Assembly: GCA_035771175.1 (NCBI GenBank) | Contig: CM069589.1 | Coordinates: 31,421,701 to 31,485,700 of the forward strand | Source: Paratinospora sagittata | Taxonomy: Eukaryota > Streptophyta > Magnoliopsida > Ranunculales > Menispermaceae | Reading direction: 5' to 3' | DNA: 64,000 nucleotides | Part shown: positions 37,193 through 50,671 of the stretch, in pieces | How the letters are laid out: each line of letters begins with the position of its first letter | How positions within the stretch are numbered: position 1 is the first letter of the stretch | Notes under the pieces: generated by a model | Seen by the model: only the letters and a program-made list of their open reading frames with translations | Database searches by the model: none | What the model was told of the DNA's origin: nothing | Made by a program: the position numbers and the translations under genes

Positions 37193-38252
37193 GATATTTA
37201 GTGTGAGTATCAATCCTTATTTAGTGTGAGTATCAATACTTAAAGAAGACAACCCAATATCTAATCGGTTATATATTTTAATTTGACACCGTACTCTTGC
37301 GATTTGCACTTAACAAGTTTTTGAAATACTACAAGAAAGAATGGTTTTGAGATTGATTTGGAGTAGAGAATAAGATGGAAAATGGCGAGGAAGATGGCGG
37401 ATGTGCGATTCAGAATTTGAAACTTTATAATTTTGTTGCACAATTTCCTATTACGACTTCGACTGCCCTTGGCCGACTTCCTATGGACTTGTTGCTAGAT
37501 AAAGGCCATTGTGTAGGGTTTGGAAGGGAATTATGGAAGATCATTAAAGATTTTTCCGACATTTTCCTTCCTTCCACTTTGTTTTACTTGTTTTAAATTT
37601 ATGTTCATCATGTTATTTCAGGCTTTTATCTCTCAAGTTATGAATTATATCCTCTATCTAGAGGTGTAGATTGATCCAAGCTTGAAACTATGTTGTAGGT
37701 TTTATTGAATGATTATTGTTAATGAAGTTTTCTAGTATATTTATATTTTTTTGAGTTTAATGCTTTTGATCCCTTGGCCACGGATTAGATGATCATAGAC
37801 TTTAGAAAGATGCTACACAAGAGGGTACCTTGGGTTGGAGAATGGGAAATATTACCTACGCTATCGTGAGGTTCACAAGGAGATCAAGAACCTTTGAAGT
37901 CGTTAGGTGAAAATCATAGATCTTAATGAGACACAGTTTTTTTTTTATTTTATCGAAAGAGTTAAACCAAGACAACAATAATATGCTCTAGTTTTTTCTT
38001 CAAAAGAGGGAATTATAAAGGTTAGGATTGCTTACTTATAAACGAAAGAGTTGATTTAATGATAAATATATGTATATATAGGCATAGTTGAGAGTAAGGT
38101 GATATTGAACCTCTAGACCATTCTACCATTGATTTATTTTTAATTTTTTTGTACTGCATTGTTAGTTTAATACTTAATTCCTTCCATCACTGTTTTTAAT
38201 TATTTGAACTCTCTAATTTGATTTTCTATATAAAGTTAGAGTTAGTAAATTT
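37193..38252 (+). repeat. Satellite monomer M37, core B, 23-bp internal duplication
   Basis: 1,060 bp. TATTTAGTGTGAGTATCAAT occurs twice in succession at its start. GAATTTGAAAC stops ORF1 at codon 13. AAGATGGAAAATGG adds an upstream ATG. Confidence 0.97.
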
Positions 38253-39267
38253 GATATTTACTGTTAGTATCAATCCTTAAAGAAGACAACCCAATATCTA
38301 ATCGGCTATATATTATAATTTGACACCGTACTCTTGCGATTTGCACGTAACAAGTTTTTGAAATCCTACAAGATAGAAGGGTTTTGAGACAGATTTGGAG
38401 TAGAGAATAAGAAGAAAAATGGCGAGGAAGATGGCGGATGTGCGATTCAGAATTAGAAACTTTTTACTTTTGTTGCACAACTTCCTATTCTGACTTCGAC
38501 TGCTCTTGGACGACTTCCTATGGACTTGTTGCTAGATAAAGACCATTGTGTAGGGTTTGGAAGAGCATTATTGAAGATCATTAATGATTTTTCCGACATT
38601 TTCTTCCCTTCCACTTTGTTTTACTTGTTATTTCATGCTTTTATCTCTCAAGTTATGAATTATATCCTCTAACTAGAGGTGTAGATTGATCCAAGCTTGG
38701 AACTATGCTGTAGGTTTTATTGAATGATTATTGTTAATGAAGTTTTCTAGTATATTTATATTTTTCTGAGTTTAATGCTTTTGATCCCTTGGCCACGGAT
38801 TAGATGATCATAGACTTTAGATAGATGCTTCACAAGAGGGTACCTTGGGTTGGAAAATGGGAAATATAACTTACGCTATCGTGGGACTCACAAGGAGATC
38901 AAGAACCTTTGAAGTCCTTAGGTGAAAATCATAGATCTTAATGAGATACAGTTGTTTTTGGATTTTATCGAAAGAGTTAAACCAAGACAACAATAATATG
39001 CTCTAGTTTTTTCTTCAAAAGAGGGAATTATAAAGGTTAGGATTGCTTACTTATAAACGAAAGAGTTGATTTAATGATAAATATATGTATATATAGGCAT
39101 AATTGAGAGTAAGGTGATATTGAACCTCTAGACCATTGTACCATTGATTTATTTTTAATTTTTTTGTACTGCATTGTTAGTTTAATACTTAATTCCTTTC
39201 ATCACTGTTTTTAATTATTTGAACTCTCTAATTTTACTTTCTATATAAAGTTAGAGTAAGTAAATTT
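38253..39267 (+). repeat. Satellite monomer M38, core B, 22-bp deletion
   Basis: 1,015 bp. TACTTGTT joins directly to ATTTCATGC near 38,630, losing 22 bp between two TGTT copies. CTATTCTGAC stops ORF1 at codon 25. The start reads TTTACTGTTAG. Confidence 0.97.
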
Positions 39268-40302
39268 GATATTTAGTGTGAGTATCAATCCTTAAAAAAG
39301 ACAATCCAATATCTAATCGGTTATATATTATAATTTGACACCGTACTCTTGCGATTTGCACTTAACAAGTTTTTGAAATACTACAAGAAAGAAGGGTTTT
39401 GAGATTGATTTGGAGTAGAGAATAAGAAGAAAAATGGCGAGGAAGATGGCGGATGTGCGATTCAGAATTTGAAACTTTATAATTTTGTTGCACAACTTCC
39501 TATTACGACTTCGACTGCTCTTGGACGACTTCCTATGGACTTGTTGCTAGATAAAGGCCATTGTGTAGGGTTTGGAAGGGAATTATTGAAGATCATTAAA
39601 GATTTTTCCGACATTTTCCTTCCTTCCACTTTGTTTTACTTGTTTTAAATTTATGTTCATCATGTTATTTCAGGCTTTTATCTCTCAAGTTATGAATTAT
39701 ATCCTCTATCTAGAGGTGTATATTGATCCAAGCTTGAAACTAAGTTGTAGGTTTTATTGAATGATTATTGTTAATGAAGTTTTCTAGTATATTTATATTT
39801 TTTTGAGTTTAATGCTTTTGATCCCTTGGCCACGGATTAGATGATCATAGACTTTAGATAGATGCTACACAAGAGGGTACCTTGGGTTGGAGAATGGGAA
39901 ATATTACCTACGCTATCGTGAGGTTCACAAGGAGATCAAGAACCTTTGAAGTCCTTAGGTGAAAATCATAGATCTTAATGAGATACAGTTGTTTTTGGAT
40001 TTTATCGAAAGAGTTAAACCAAGACAACAGTAATATGCTCTAGTTTTTCTTCAAAAGAGCGAATTATAAAGGTTAGGTTTGCTTACTTATAAACGAAATA
40101 GTTGATTTAATGATAAATATATGTATATATAGGCATAGTTGAGAGTAAGGTGATATGAACCTCTAGACCATTCTACCATTGATTTATTTTTAATTTTTTT
40201 GTACTGCATTGTTAGTTTAATACTTAATTCCTTCCATCACTGTTTTTAATTATTTGAACTCTCTAATTTGATTTTCTATATAAAGTTAGAGTTAGTAAAT
40301 TT
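39268..40302 (+). repeat. Satellite monomer M39, core B
   Basis: Second copy of M37 without the 23-bp duplication; ORF1 stop at codon 13. Private CTTAAAAAAGACAATCC. Confidence 0.97.
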
Positions 40303-41339
40303 GATATTTAGTGTGAGTATCAATCCTTAAAGAAGACAACCCAATATCTAATCGGCTATATATTATAATTTGACACCGTACTCTTGCGATTTGCACGTAA
40401 CAAGTTTTTGAAATCCTACAAGATAGAAGGGTTTTGAGACAGATTTGGAGTAGAGAATAAGAAGAAAAATGGCGAGGAAGATGGCGGATGTGCGATTCAG
40501 AATTAGAAACTTTCTAATTTTGTTGCACAACTTCCTATTCTGACTTCGACTGCTCTTGGACGACTTCCTATGGACTTGTTGCTAGATAAAGACCATTGTG
40601 TAGGGTTTGGAAGAGCATTATTGAAGATCATTGAAGGTTTCTCCTACATTTTTCCTTCCGTCCACTTAGTTTTACTTGTTTTAGATTTATGTTCATCATG
40701 TTATTTCATGCTTTTATCTCTCTAGTTATGAATTATATCCTCTATCTAGAGGTGTAGATTGATCCAAGCTTCAAACTATGCTGTAGGTTTTATTGAATGA
40801 TTATTGTTAATGAAGTTTTGTACTATATTTATATTTTTCTGAGTTTAATGCTTTTGATCGCTTGGCCACGGATTAGATGATCATAGACTTTAGATAGATG
40901 CTACACAAGAGGGTACTTTGGGTTGGAAAATGGGAAATATAACTTACGCTATTGTGAGACTCACAAGGAGATCAAAAACCTTTGAAGTCCTTAGGTGAGA
41001 ATCATAGATCTTAATGAGATACAGTTGTTTTTGGATTTTATCGAAAGAGTTAAACCAAGACAACAATAATATGCTCTAGTTTTTCTCCAAAAGAGGGAAT
41101 TATAAAGGTTAGGATTGCTTACTTATAAACGAAAGAGTTGATTTAATGATAAATATATGTATATATAGGCATAGTTGAGAGTAAGGTGATATTGAACCTC
41201 TAGACCAATCTACCATTGATTTATTTTTAATTTTTTTGTATTGCATTGTTAGCTTAATACTTAATTCCTTTCATCATTGTTTTTAATTATTTGAACTCTC
41301 TAATTTGATTTTCTACATAAAGTTAGAGTTAGGATATGT
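40303..41339 (+). repeat. Satellite monomer M40, core A in an M38-like monomer
   Basis: Front as M38 (GAGACAGATTTGG, TTCTGACTTCG), but the core is type A with CCACTTAGTTTTAC as in M43, M45 and M47. KpnI site lost (GGTACTTTGG). Ends AGGATATGTG. Confidence 0.96.
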
Positions 41340-42375
41340 GATATTTAGTGTGAGTATCAATCCTTAAAGAAGACAACCCAATATCTAATCGGCTATATAT
41401 TATAATTTGACACCGTACTCTTGCGATTTGCACGTAACAAGTTTTTGAAATCCTACAAGATAGAAGGGTTTTGAGACTGATTTGGAGTAGAGAATAAGAA
41501 GAAAAATGGCGAGGAAGATGGCGGATGTGCGATTCAGAATTAGAAACTTTCTAATTTTGTTGCACAACTTCCTCTTCTGACTTCGACTGCTCTTGGACGA
41601 CTTCCTATGGACTTGTTGCTAGATAAAGACCATTGTGTAGGGTTTGGAAGAGCATTATTGAAGATCATTAAAGATTTTTCCGACATTTTCTTCCCTTCCA
41701 CTTTGTATTACTTGTTTTAGATTTATGTTCATCATGTTATATCATGCTTTTATCTCTCAAGTTATGAATTATATCCTCTAACTAGAGGTGTAGATTGATC
41801 CAAGCTTCAAACTATGCTGTAGGTTTTATTGAATGATTATTGTTAATGAAGTTTTCTAGTATATTTATATTTTTCTGAGTTTAATGCTTTTGATCCCTTG
41901 GCCACGGATTAGAAGATCATAGACTTTAGATAGATGCTACACAAGAGGGTACCTTGGGTTGGAAAATGGGAAATATAACTTACGCTATCGTGAGACTTAC
42001 AAGGAGATCAAGAACCTTTGTAGTCCTTAGGTGAAAATCATAGATCTTAATGAGATACAGTTGTTTTTGGATTTTATCGAAAGAGTTAAACCAAGACAAC
42101 AATAATATGATCTAGTTTTTCTCCAAAAGAGGGAATTATAAAGGTTAGGATTGCTTACTTATAAACGAAAGAGTTGATTTAATGATAAATATATGTATAT
42201 ATAGGCATAGTTGAGAGTAAGGTGATATTAAACCTCTAGACCATTCTACCATTAATTTATTTTTAATTTTTTTGTACTGCATTGTTAGTTTAATACTTAA
42301 TTCCTTTCATCACTGTTTTTAATTATTTGAACTCTCTAATTTGATTTTCTATATAAAGTTAGAGTTAGTAAATTT
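41340..42375 (+). repeat. Satellite monomer M41, core B
   Basis: Front relative of M38/M40 (CCTCTTCTGAC, GAGACTGATTTGG). Private TTGTATTACTTG and TTATATCATGC. ORF1 stopped at codon 25. Confidence 0.97.
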
Positions 42376-43411
42376 GATATTTAGTGTGGGTATCAATCCT
42401 TAAAGAAGACAACCCAATATCTAATCGGTTATATATTATAACTTGACTCCGTACTCTTCCGATTTGCACGTAACAAGTTTTTGAAATACTACAACATAAA
42501 AGGGTTTTGAGATTGATTTTGAGTAGAGAATAAGAGGAAAAATGGCGAGGAAGATGGAGGATGTACGATTCAGAATTAGAAACTTTCTAATTTTGTTGCA
42601 CAACTTCCTAGTCCGACTTCGACTTCTCTTGGACGACTTCCTATGGACTTGTTGCTAGATAAAGATCATTGCGTAGGGTTTGGAAGAGCATTATTGAAGA
42701 TCATTAAAGATTTTTCCGACATTTTCCTTCCTTCCAATTTGTTTTACTTGGTTTAGATTTATGTTCATCATGTTATTTCATGCTTTTATCTCTCTAGTTA
42801 TGAATTATATCCCCTATCTAGAGGTGTAGATTGATCCAAGCTTGAAACTATGCTGTAGGTTTTATTGAATGATTATTGTTAATGAAGTTTTGTACTATAT
42901 TTATATTTTTCTGAGTTTAATGCTTTTGATCCCTTGGCCACGGATTAGATGATCATAGACTTTAGATAGATGCTACACAAGAGGGTACCTTGGGTTGGAA
43001 AATGGGAAATATAACCTACGCTATCGTGAGGTTCACAACGAGATCAAGGACCTTTGAAGTTGTTAAGTGGAAATCATAGATCTTAATGAGTTATAGTTGT
43101 TTTTGGATTTTATCGACAGAGTTAAACCAACACAACAATAATATACACAAGTTTTTCTTTAAAAGGGGGAATTAGAAATGTTAGGATTTCAGACTTACAA
43201 ACGAAAGAGTTGATTTAATGATAAATATATGTATATATAGGCATAGTTGAGAGTAAGGTGATATTGAACCTCTAGACCATTCTACCATTGATTTATTTTT
43301 ATTTTTTTTGTACTGCATTGTTAGTTTAATACTTAATTCCTTTCATCACTGTTTTTAATTATTTGAACTCTCTAATTTGATTTTCTACATAAAGTTAGAG
43401 TTAGTAAATGT
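42376..43411 (+). repeat. Satellite monomer M42, core B
   Basis: Relative of M49 (ACTCCGTAC, GGATGTACGATT, TTCCAATTTG). Private GTGTGGGTATC and CTCTTCCG. First monomer here with TTTTGTACTATATT joined to the AACACAAC back. Confidence 0.97.
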
Positions 43412-44447
43412 GATATTTAGTGTGAGTATCAATCCTTAAAGAAGACAACCCAATATCTCATCTGTTATATATTCTAACGTAACACTGTACTCTTGCGATT
43501 TGCACGTAACAAGTTTTCGAAATACTACAAGATAGAAGGGTTTTGAGATTGATTTGGAGTAGAGAATAAGAAGAAAAATGGCGAGGAAGATGGCGGATGT
43601 GCGATTAAGAATTAGAAACTTTCTAATTTTGTTGCTCAACTTCCTAGTCCGACTTCGACTTCTCTTGGACGACATCCTATGGACTTGTTGCTAGATAAAG
43701 ACCATTGTGTAGGGTTTGGAAGAGCATTATTGAAGATCATTGAAGGATTCTCCTACATTTTTCCTTCCGTCCACTTAGTTTTACTTGTTTTAGATTTATG
43801 TTCATCATGTTATTTCATGCTTTTATCTCTCAAGTTATGAATTATATCCTCTAACTAGAGGTGTAGATTGATCCAAGCTTGAAACTATGCTGTAGGTTTT
43901 ATTGAATGATTATTGTTAATGAAGTTTTGTACTATATTTATATTTTTTGAGTTTAATGCTTTTGATCCCTTGGCCACGGATTAGATGATCATAGACTTTA
44001 GATAGATGCTACACAAGAGGGTACCTTGGGTTGGAAAATGGGAAATATAACCTACGCTATCATGAGGTTCACAAGGAGATCAAGAACCTTTGAAGTTGTT
44101 AAGTGGAAATCATAGATCTTAATGAGTTATAGTTGTTTTTGGATTTTATCGACAGAGTTAAACCAACACAACAATAATATGCACAAGTTTTTCTTTAAAA
44201 GAGGCAATTAGAAATGTTAGGATTTCTGACTTACAAACGAAAGAGTTGATTTAATGATAAATATATGTATATATAGGCATAGTTGAGAGTAAGGTGATAT
44301 TGAACCTCTAGACCATTCTACCATTGATTTATTTTTATTTTTTTTGTACTGCATTGTTAGTTTAATACTTAATTCCTTTCATCACTGTTTTTAATTATTT
44401 GAACTCTCTAATTTGATTTTCTACATAAAGTTAGAGTTAGTAAATGT
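43412..44447 (+). repeat. Satellite monomer M43, core A
   Basis: Front TTCTAACGTAACACTG with CGATTAAGAATTAG and TTGCTCAAC. ORF1 intact. The back (TTTTGTACTATATT, AACCAACACAAC) is shared with M47. Confidence 0.97.
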
Positions 44448-45485
44448 GATATTTAGTGTGAGTATCAATCCTTAAAGAAGACAACCCAATATCTCATCTG
44501 TTATATATTCTAACTTGACACTGTACTCTTGCGATTTGCACGTAACAAGTTTTCGAAATACTACAAGATAGAAGGGTTTTGAGATTGATTTGGAGTAGAG
44601 AATAAGAAGAAAAATGGCGAGGAAGATGGCGGATGTGCGATTAAGAATTAGAAACTTTCTAATTTTGTTGCTCGACTTCCTATTCCGACTTTGACTTCTC
44701 TTGGACGACTTCCTATGGACTTGTCGCTAGATAAAAACCATTGTGTAGGGTTTGGAAGAGCATTATTGAAGATCATTGAAGGCTTCTCCTACATTTTTCC
44801 TTCCGTCCACGTTGTGTTACTTGTTTTAGATTTATGTTCATCATGTTATTTCATGCTTTTATCTCTAAAGTTATGAACTATATCCTCTATCTTGAGGTGT
44901 AGATTGATCCAAGCTTGAAACTATGCAGTAGGTTTTATTGATTGATTATTGTTAATGAAGTTTTCTAGTATATTTATATTTTTCTGTGTTTAATGCTTTT
45001 GATCCCTTGGCCACGAATTAGATGATCATAGACTTTAGATGGATGCTTCACAAGAGGGTACCTTGGGTTGGAGAATGGGAAATATAACTTACGCTATCGT
45101 GAGACTCACAAGGAGATCAAGAACCTTCGAAGTCCTTAGGTGAAAATCATAGATCTTAATGAGATACAGTTGTTTTTGGATTTTATCGAAAGAGTTAAAC
45201 CAAGACAACAGTAATATGCTCTAGTTTTTCTTCAAAAGGGGGAATTATAAAGGTTAGGTTTGCTTACTTATAAACGAAATAGTTCATTTAATGTTAAATA
45301 TATGTATATATAGGCATAGTTGAGAGTAAGGTGATATTGAACCTCTAGACCATTCTACCATTGGTTTATTTTTAATTTTTTTTGTACTGCATTGTTAGTT
45401 TAATACTTAATTCCTTCCATCACTGTTTTAAATTATTTGAACTCTCTAATTTGATTTTCTATATAAAGTTAGAGTTAGTAAATTT
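44448..45485 (+). repeat. Satellite monomer M44, core A
   Basis: CCGACTTTGAC stops ORF1 at codon 27. TATGCAGTAGG and a damaged dyad (TCTTGAGG). Repeated as M46. Confidence 0.97.
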
Positions 45486-46522
45486 GATATTTAGTGTGAG
45501 TATCAGTCCTTAAAAAAGACAACCCAATATCGAATCGGCTATATATTATAATTTGACACCGTACTCTTGCGATTTGCACGTAACAAGTTTTTGAAATCCT
45601 ACAAGATAGAAGGGTTTTGAGATTGATTTGGAGTTGAGAATAAGAAGAAAAATGGCGTGGAATATGGCGGATGTGCGATTCAGAATTAGAAACTTTCTAA
45701 TTTTGTTGCACAACTTCCTATTTTGACTTCGACTGCTCTTGGACGACTTCCTATGGACTTGTTGCTAGATAAAGACCATTGTGTAGGGTTTGGAAGAGCA
45801 TTATTGAAGATCATTGAACGTTTCTCCTACATTTTTCCTTCCGTCCACTTAGTTTTACTTGTTTTAGATTTATGTTCATCATGTTTTTTCATGCTTTTAT
45901 CTCTCAAGTTATGAATTATATCCTCTAACTAGAGGTGTAGATTGATCCAAGCTTGAAACTATGCTGTAGGTTTTATTGAATGATTATTGTTAACGAAGTT
46001 TTCTAGTATATTTATATTTTTCTGAGTTTAATGCTTTTGATCCCTTGGCCACGGATTAGATGATCATAGACTTTAGATAGATGCTACACAAGAGGGTACT
46101 TTGGGTTGGAAAATGGGAAATATAACTTACGCTATCGTGAGACTCACAAGGAGATCAAGAACCTTTGAAGTCCTTAGGTGAGAATCATAGATCTTAATGA
46201 GATACAGTTGTTTTTGGATTTTATCGAAAGAGTTAAACCAAGACAACAATAATATGCTCTAGTTTTTCTCCAAAACAGGGAATTATAAAGGTTAGGATTG
46301 CTTACTTATAAACGAAAGAGTTGATTTAATGATAAATATATGTATATATAGGCATAGTTGAGAGTAAGGTGAGATTGAACCTCTAGACCATTCTACCATT
46401 GATTTATTTTTATTTTTTTTGTTCTGCATTGTTAGTTTAATACTTAATTCCTTTCATCACTGTTTTTAATTATTTGAACTCTCTAATTTGATTTTCTACA
46501 TAAAGTTAGAGTTAGTAAATGT
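45486..46522 (+). repeat. Satellite monomer M45, core A
   Basis: ATATCGAATCGGC front; CTATTTTGAC stops ORF1 at codon 25. KpnI site lost (GGTACTTTGG). Private ATATGGCGG and GAACGTTTC. Confidence 0.97.
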
Positions 46523-47561
46523 GATATTTAGTGTGAGTATCAATCCTTAAAGAAGACAACCCAATATCTCATCTGTTATATATATTCTAACTTAACACTG
46601 TACTCTTGCGATTTGCACGTAACAAGTTTTCGAAATACTACAAGATAGAAGGGTTTTGAGATTGATTTGGAGTAGAGAATAAGAAGAAAAATGGCGAGGA
46701 AGATGGCGGATGTGCGATTAAGAATTAGAAACTTTCTAATTTTGTTGCTCAACTTCGTATTCCGACTTTGACTTCTCTTGGACGACTTCCTATGGACTTG
46801 TCGCTAGATAAAAACCATTGTGTAGGGTTTGGAAGAGCATTATTGAAGATCATTGAAGGCTTCTCCTGCATTTTTCCTTCCTTCCACGTTGTGTTACTTG
46901 TTTTAGATTTATGTTCATCATGTTATTTCATGCTTTTATCTCTAAAGTTATGAACTATATCCTCTATCTAGAGGTGTAGATTGATCCAAGCTTGAAACTA
47001 TGCAGTAGGTCTTATTGATTGATTATTGTTAATGAAGTTTTCTAGTATATTTATATTTTTCTGTGTTTAATGCTTTTGATCCCTTGGCCACGAATTAGAT
47101 GATCATAGACTTTAGATGGATGCTTCACAAGAGGGTACCTTGGGTTGGAGAATGGGAAATATAACTTACGCTATCGTGAGACTCACAAGGAGATCAAGAA
47201 CCTTTGAAGTCCTTAGGTGAAAATCATAGATCTTAATGAGATACAGTTGTTTTTGGATTTTATCGAAAGAGTTAAACCAAGACAACAGTAATATGCTCTA
47301 GTTTTTCTTCAAAAGGGGGAATTATAAAGGTTAGGTTTGCTTACTTATAAACGAAATAGTTGATTTAATGATAAATATATGTATATATAGGCATAGTTGT
47401 GAGTAAGCTGATATTGAACCTCTAGACCATTCTACCATTGATTCATTTTTAATTTTTTTGTACTGCATTGTTAGTTTAATACTTAATTCCTTCCATCACT
47501 GTTTTAAATTATTTGAACTCTCTAATTTGAAATTCTATATAAAGTTAGAGTTAGTAAATTT
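46523..47561 (+). repeat. Satellite monomer M46, core A
   Basis: Second copy of M44 with two extra bases (TATATATATTC). Private CTTCGTATTCC and TCCTGCATT. Confidence 0.97.
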
Positions 47562-48597
47562 GATATTTAGTGTGAGTATCAGTCCTTAAAGAAGACAACC
47601 CAATATCGAATCGGCTATATATTATAATTTGACACCGTACTCTTGCGATTTGCACGTAACAAGTTTTTGAAATCCTACAAGATAGAAGGGTTTTCAGATT
47701 GATTTGGAGTAGAGAATAAGAAGAAAAATGGCGAGGAAGATGGCGGATGTGCGATTCAGAATTAGAAACTTTCTAATTTTGTTGCACAACTTCCTATTTT
47801 GACTTCGACTGCTCTTGGACGACTTCCTATGGACTTGTTGCTCGATAAAGACCATTGTGTAAGGTTTGGAAGAGCATTATTGAAGATCATTGAAGGTTTC
47901 TCCTACATTTTTCCTTCCGTCCACTTAGTTTTACTTGTTTTAGATTTATGTTCATCATGTTATTTCATGCTTTTATCTCTCAAGTTATGAACTATATCCT
48001 CTAACTAGAGGTGTAGATTGATCCAAGCTTGAAACTATGCTGTAGGTTTTATTGAATGATTATTGTTAATGAAGTTTTGTACTATATTTATATTTTTTGA
48101 GTTTAATGCTTTTGATCCCTTGGCCACGGATTAGATGATCATAGACTTTAGATAGATGCTACACAAGAGGGTACCTTGGGTTGGAAAATGGGAAATATAA
48201 CCTACGCTATCGTGAGGTTCACAAGGAGATCAAGAACCTTTGAAGTTGTTAAGTGGAAATCATAGATCTTAATGAGTTATAGTTGTTTTTGGATTTTATC
48301 GACAGAGTTAAACCAACACAACAATAATATGCACAAGTTTTTCTTTAAAAGAGGGAATTAGAAATGTTAGGATTTCTGACTTACAAACGAAAGAGTTGAT
48401 TTAATGATAAATATATGTATATATAGGCATAGTTGAGAGTAAGGTGATATTGAACCTCTAGACCATTCTACCATTGATTTATTTTTATTTTTTTTGTACT
48501 GCATTGTTAGTTTAATACTTAATTCCTTTCATCACTGTTTTTAATTATTTGAACTCTCTAATTTGATTTTCTACATAAAGTTAGAGTTAGTAAATGT
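47562..48597 (+). repeat. Satellite monomer M47, core A
   Basis: Front as M45, back as M43 (TTTTGTACTATATT, AACCAACACAAC, TTACAAACG). Bases 48,133-48,509 are the best visible match for the foreign patch in M54. Confidence 0.97.
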
Positions 48598-49635
48598 GAT
48601 ATTTAGTGTGAGTATCAATCCTTAAAGAAGACAACCCAATATCTCATCTGTTATATATTCTAACTTGACACTGTACTCTTGCGATTTGCACGTAACAAGT
48701 TTTCGAAATACTACAAGATAGAAGGGTTTTGAGATTGATTTGGAGTAGAGAATAAGAAGAAAAATGGCGAGGAAGATGGCGGATGTGCGATTAAGAATTA
48801 GAAACTTTCTAATTTTGTTGCTCAACTTCCTATTCCGACTTTGACTTCTCTTGGACGACTTCCTATGGACTTGTCGCTAGATAAAAACCATTGTGTAGGG
48901 TTTGGAAGAGCATTATTGAAGATCATTGAAGGCTTCTCCTACATTTTTCCTTCCGTCCACTTAGTTTTACTTGTTTTAGATTTATGTTCATCATGTTATT
49001 TCATGCTTTTATCTCTCAAGTTATGAATTATATCCTCTAACTAGAGGTGTAGATTGATCCAAGCTTGAAACTATGCTGTAGGTTTTATTGAATGATTATT
49101 GTTAACGAAGTTTTCTAGTATATTTATATTTTTCTGAGTTTAATGCTTTTGATCCCTTGGCCACGGATTAGATGATCATAGACTTTAGATAGATGCTACA
49201 CAAGAGGGTACTTTGGGTTGGAAAATGGGAAATATAACTTACGCTATCGTGAGACTCACAAGGAGATCAAGAACCTTTGAAGTCCTTAGGTGAGAATCAT
49301 AGATCTTAATGAGATACAGTTGTTTTTGGATTTTATCGAAAGAGTTAAACCAAGACAACAATAATATGCTCTAGTTTTTCTTCAAAAGGGGGAATTATAA
49401 AGGTTAGGTTTGCTTACTTATAAACGAAATAGTTGATTTAATGATAAATATATGTATATATAGGCATAGTTGTGAGTAAGGTGATATTGAACCTCTAGAC
49501 CATTCTACCATTGATTTATTTTTAATTTTTTTTGTACTGCATTGTTAGTTTAATACTTAATTCCTTTCATCACTGTTTTTAATTATTTGGACTCTCTAAT
49601 TTGATTTTCTATATAAAGTTATAGTTAGTAAATTT
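48598..49635 (+). repeat. Satellite monomer M48, core A
   Basis: Front as M44/M46 (CTTTGAC, stop at codon 27), back as M45 (TTAACGAAGTTTTC, GGTACTTTGG, GTGAGAATC). Confidence 0.97.
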
Positions 49636-50671
49636 GATATTTAGTGTGAGTATCAATCCTTAAAGAAGACAACCCAATATCTAATTGGTTATATATTTTA
49701 ACTTGACTCCGTACTCTTGCGATTTGCACGTAACATGTTTTTGAAATACTACAACATAAAAGGGTTTTGAGATTGATTTTGAGTAGAGAATAAGAAGAAA
49801 AATGGCGAGGAAGATGGCGGATGTACGATTAAGAATTAGAAACTTTCTCATTTTGTTGCACAACTTCCTAGTCCGACTTCGACTTCTCTTGGACGACTTC
49901 CTATGGACTTGTTGCTAGATAAAGACCATTGTGTAGGGTTTGGAAGAGCATTATTGAAGATCATTAAAGATTTTTCCGACATTTTCCTTCCTTCCAATTT
50001 GTTTTACTTGTTTTTGATTTATGTTCATCATGTTATTTCATGCTTTTATCTCTCTAGTTATGAATTATATCCTCTATCTAGAGGTGTAGATTGATCCAAG
50101 CTTGAAACTATGCTGTAGGCTTTATTGAATGATTATTGTTAATGAAGTTTTGTACTATATTTATATTTTTCTGAGTTTAATGCTTTTGATCCCTTGGCCA
50201 TGGATTAGACGATCATAGACTTTAGATAGATGCTACACAAGAGGGTACCTTGGGTTGGAAAATGGGAAATATAACCTACGCTATCGTGAGGTTCACAAGA
50301 AGATCAAGAACCTTTGAAGTTGTTAAGTGGAAATCATAGATCTTAATGAGTTATAGTTGTTTTTGGATTTTATCGACAGAGTTAAGCCAAGACAACAACA
50401 ATATGCACATGTTTTTCTTTAAAAGAGGGAATTAGAAATGTTAGGATTTCTGACTTACAAACGAAAGAGTTGATTTAATGATAAATATATGTATATATAG
50501 GCATAGTTGAGAGTAAGGTGATATTGAACCTCTAGACCATTCTACCATTGATTTATTTTTATTTTTTTTGTACTGCATTGTTAGTTTAATACTTAATTCC
50601 TTTCATCACTGTTTTTAATTATTTGAACTCTCTAATTTGATTTTCTACATAAAGTTAGAGTTAGTAAATGT
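49636..50671 (+). repeat. Satellite monomer M49, core B
   Basis: Relative of M42 7,260 bp away; ORF1 open. Private TAATTGG, TATATTTTAAC, ACATGTTTTTG and CATGGATTAGACG. Confidence 0.97.

Larger units (their letters stand above)
37193..41339 (+). repeat. Two-monomer repeat M37-M38 / M39-M40
   Basis: M37 and M39 share GAATTTGAAACTTTATAATT and TTTCAGGCTTTT. M38 and M40 share GAGACAGATTTGG and CTATTCTGACTTCG. The spacing is disturbed by a 23-bp duplication in M37 and a 22-bp deletion in M38. Confidence 0.82.
44448..48597 (+). repeat. Two-monomer repeat M44-M45 / M46-M47
   Basis: M44 and M46 share TGCGATTAAGAATTAG, GAAGGCTTCTCC and TATGCAGTAGG. M45 and M47 share ATATCGAATCGGC and CTATTTTGACTTCG. 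The spacing is 2,075-2,076 bp. Confidence 0.85.
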
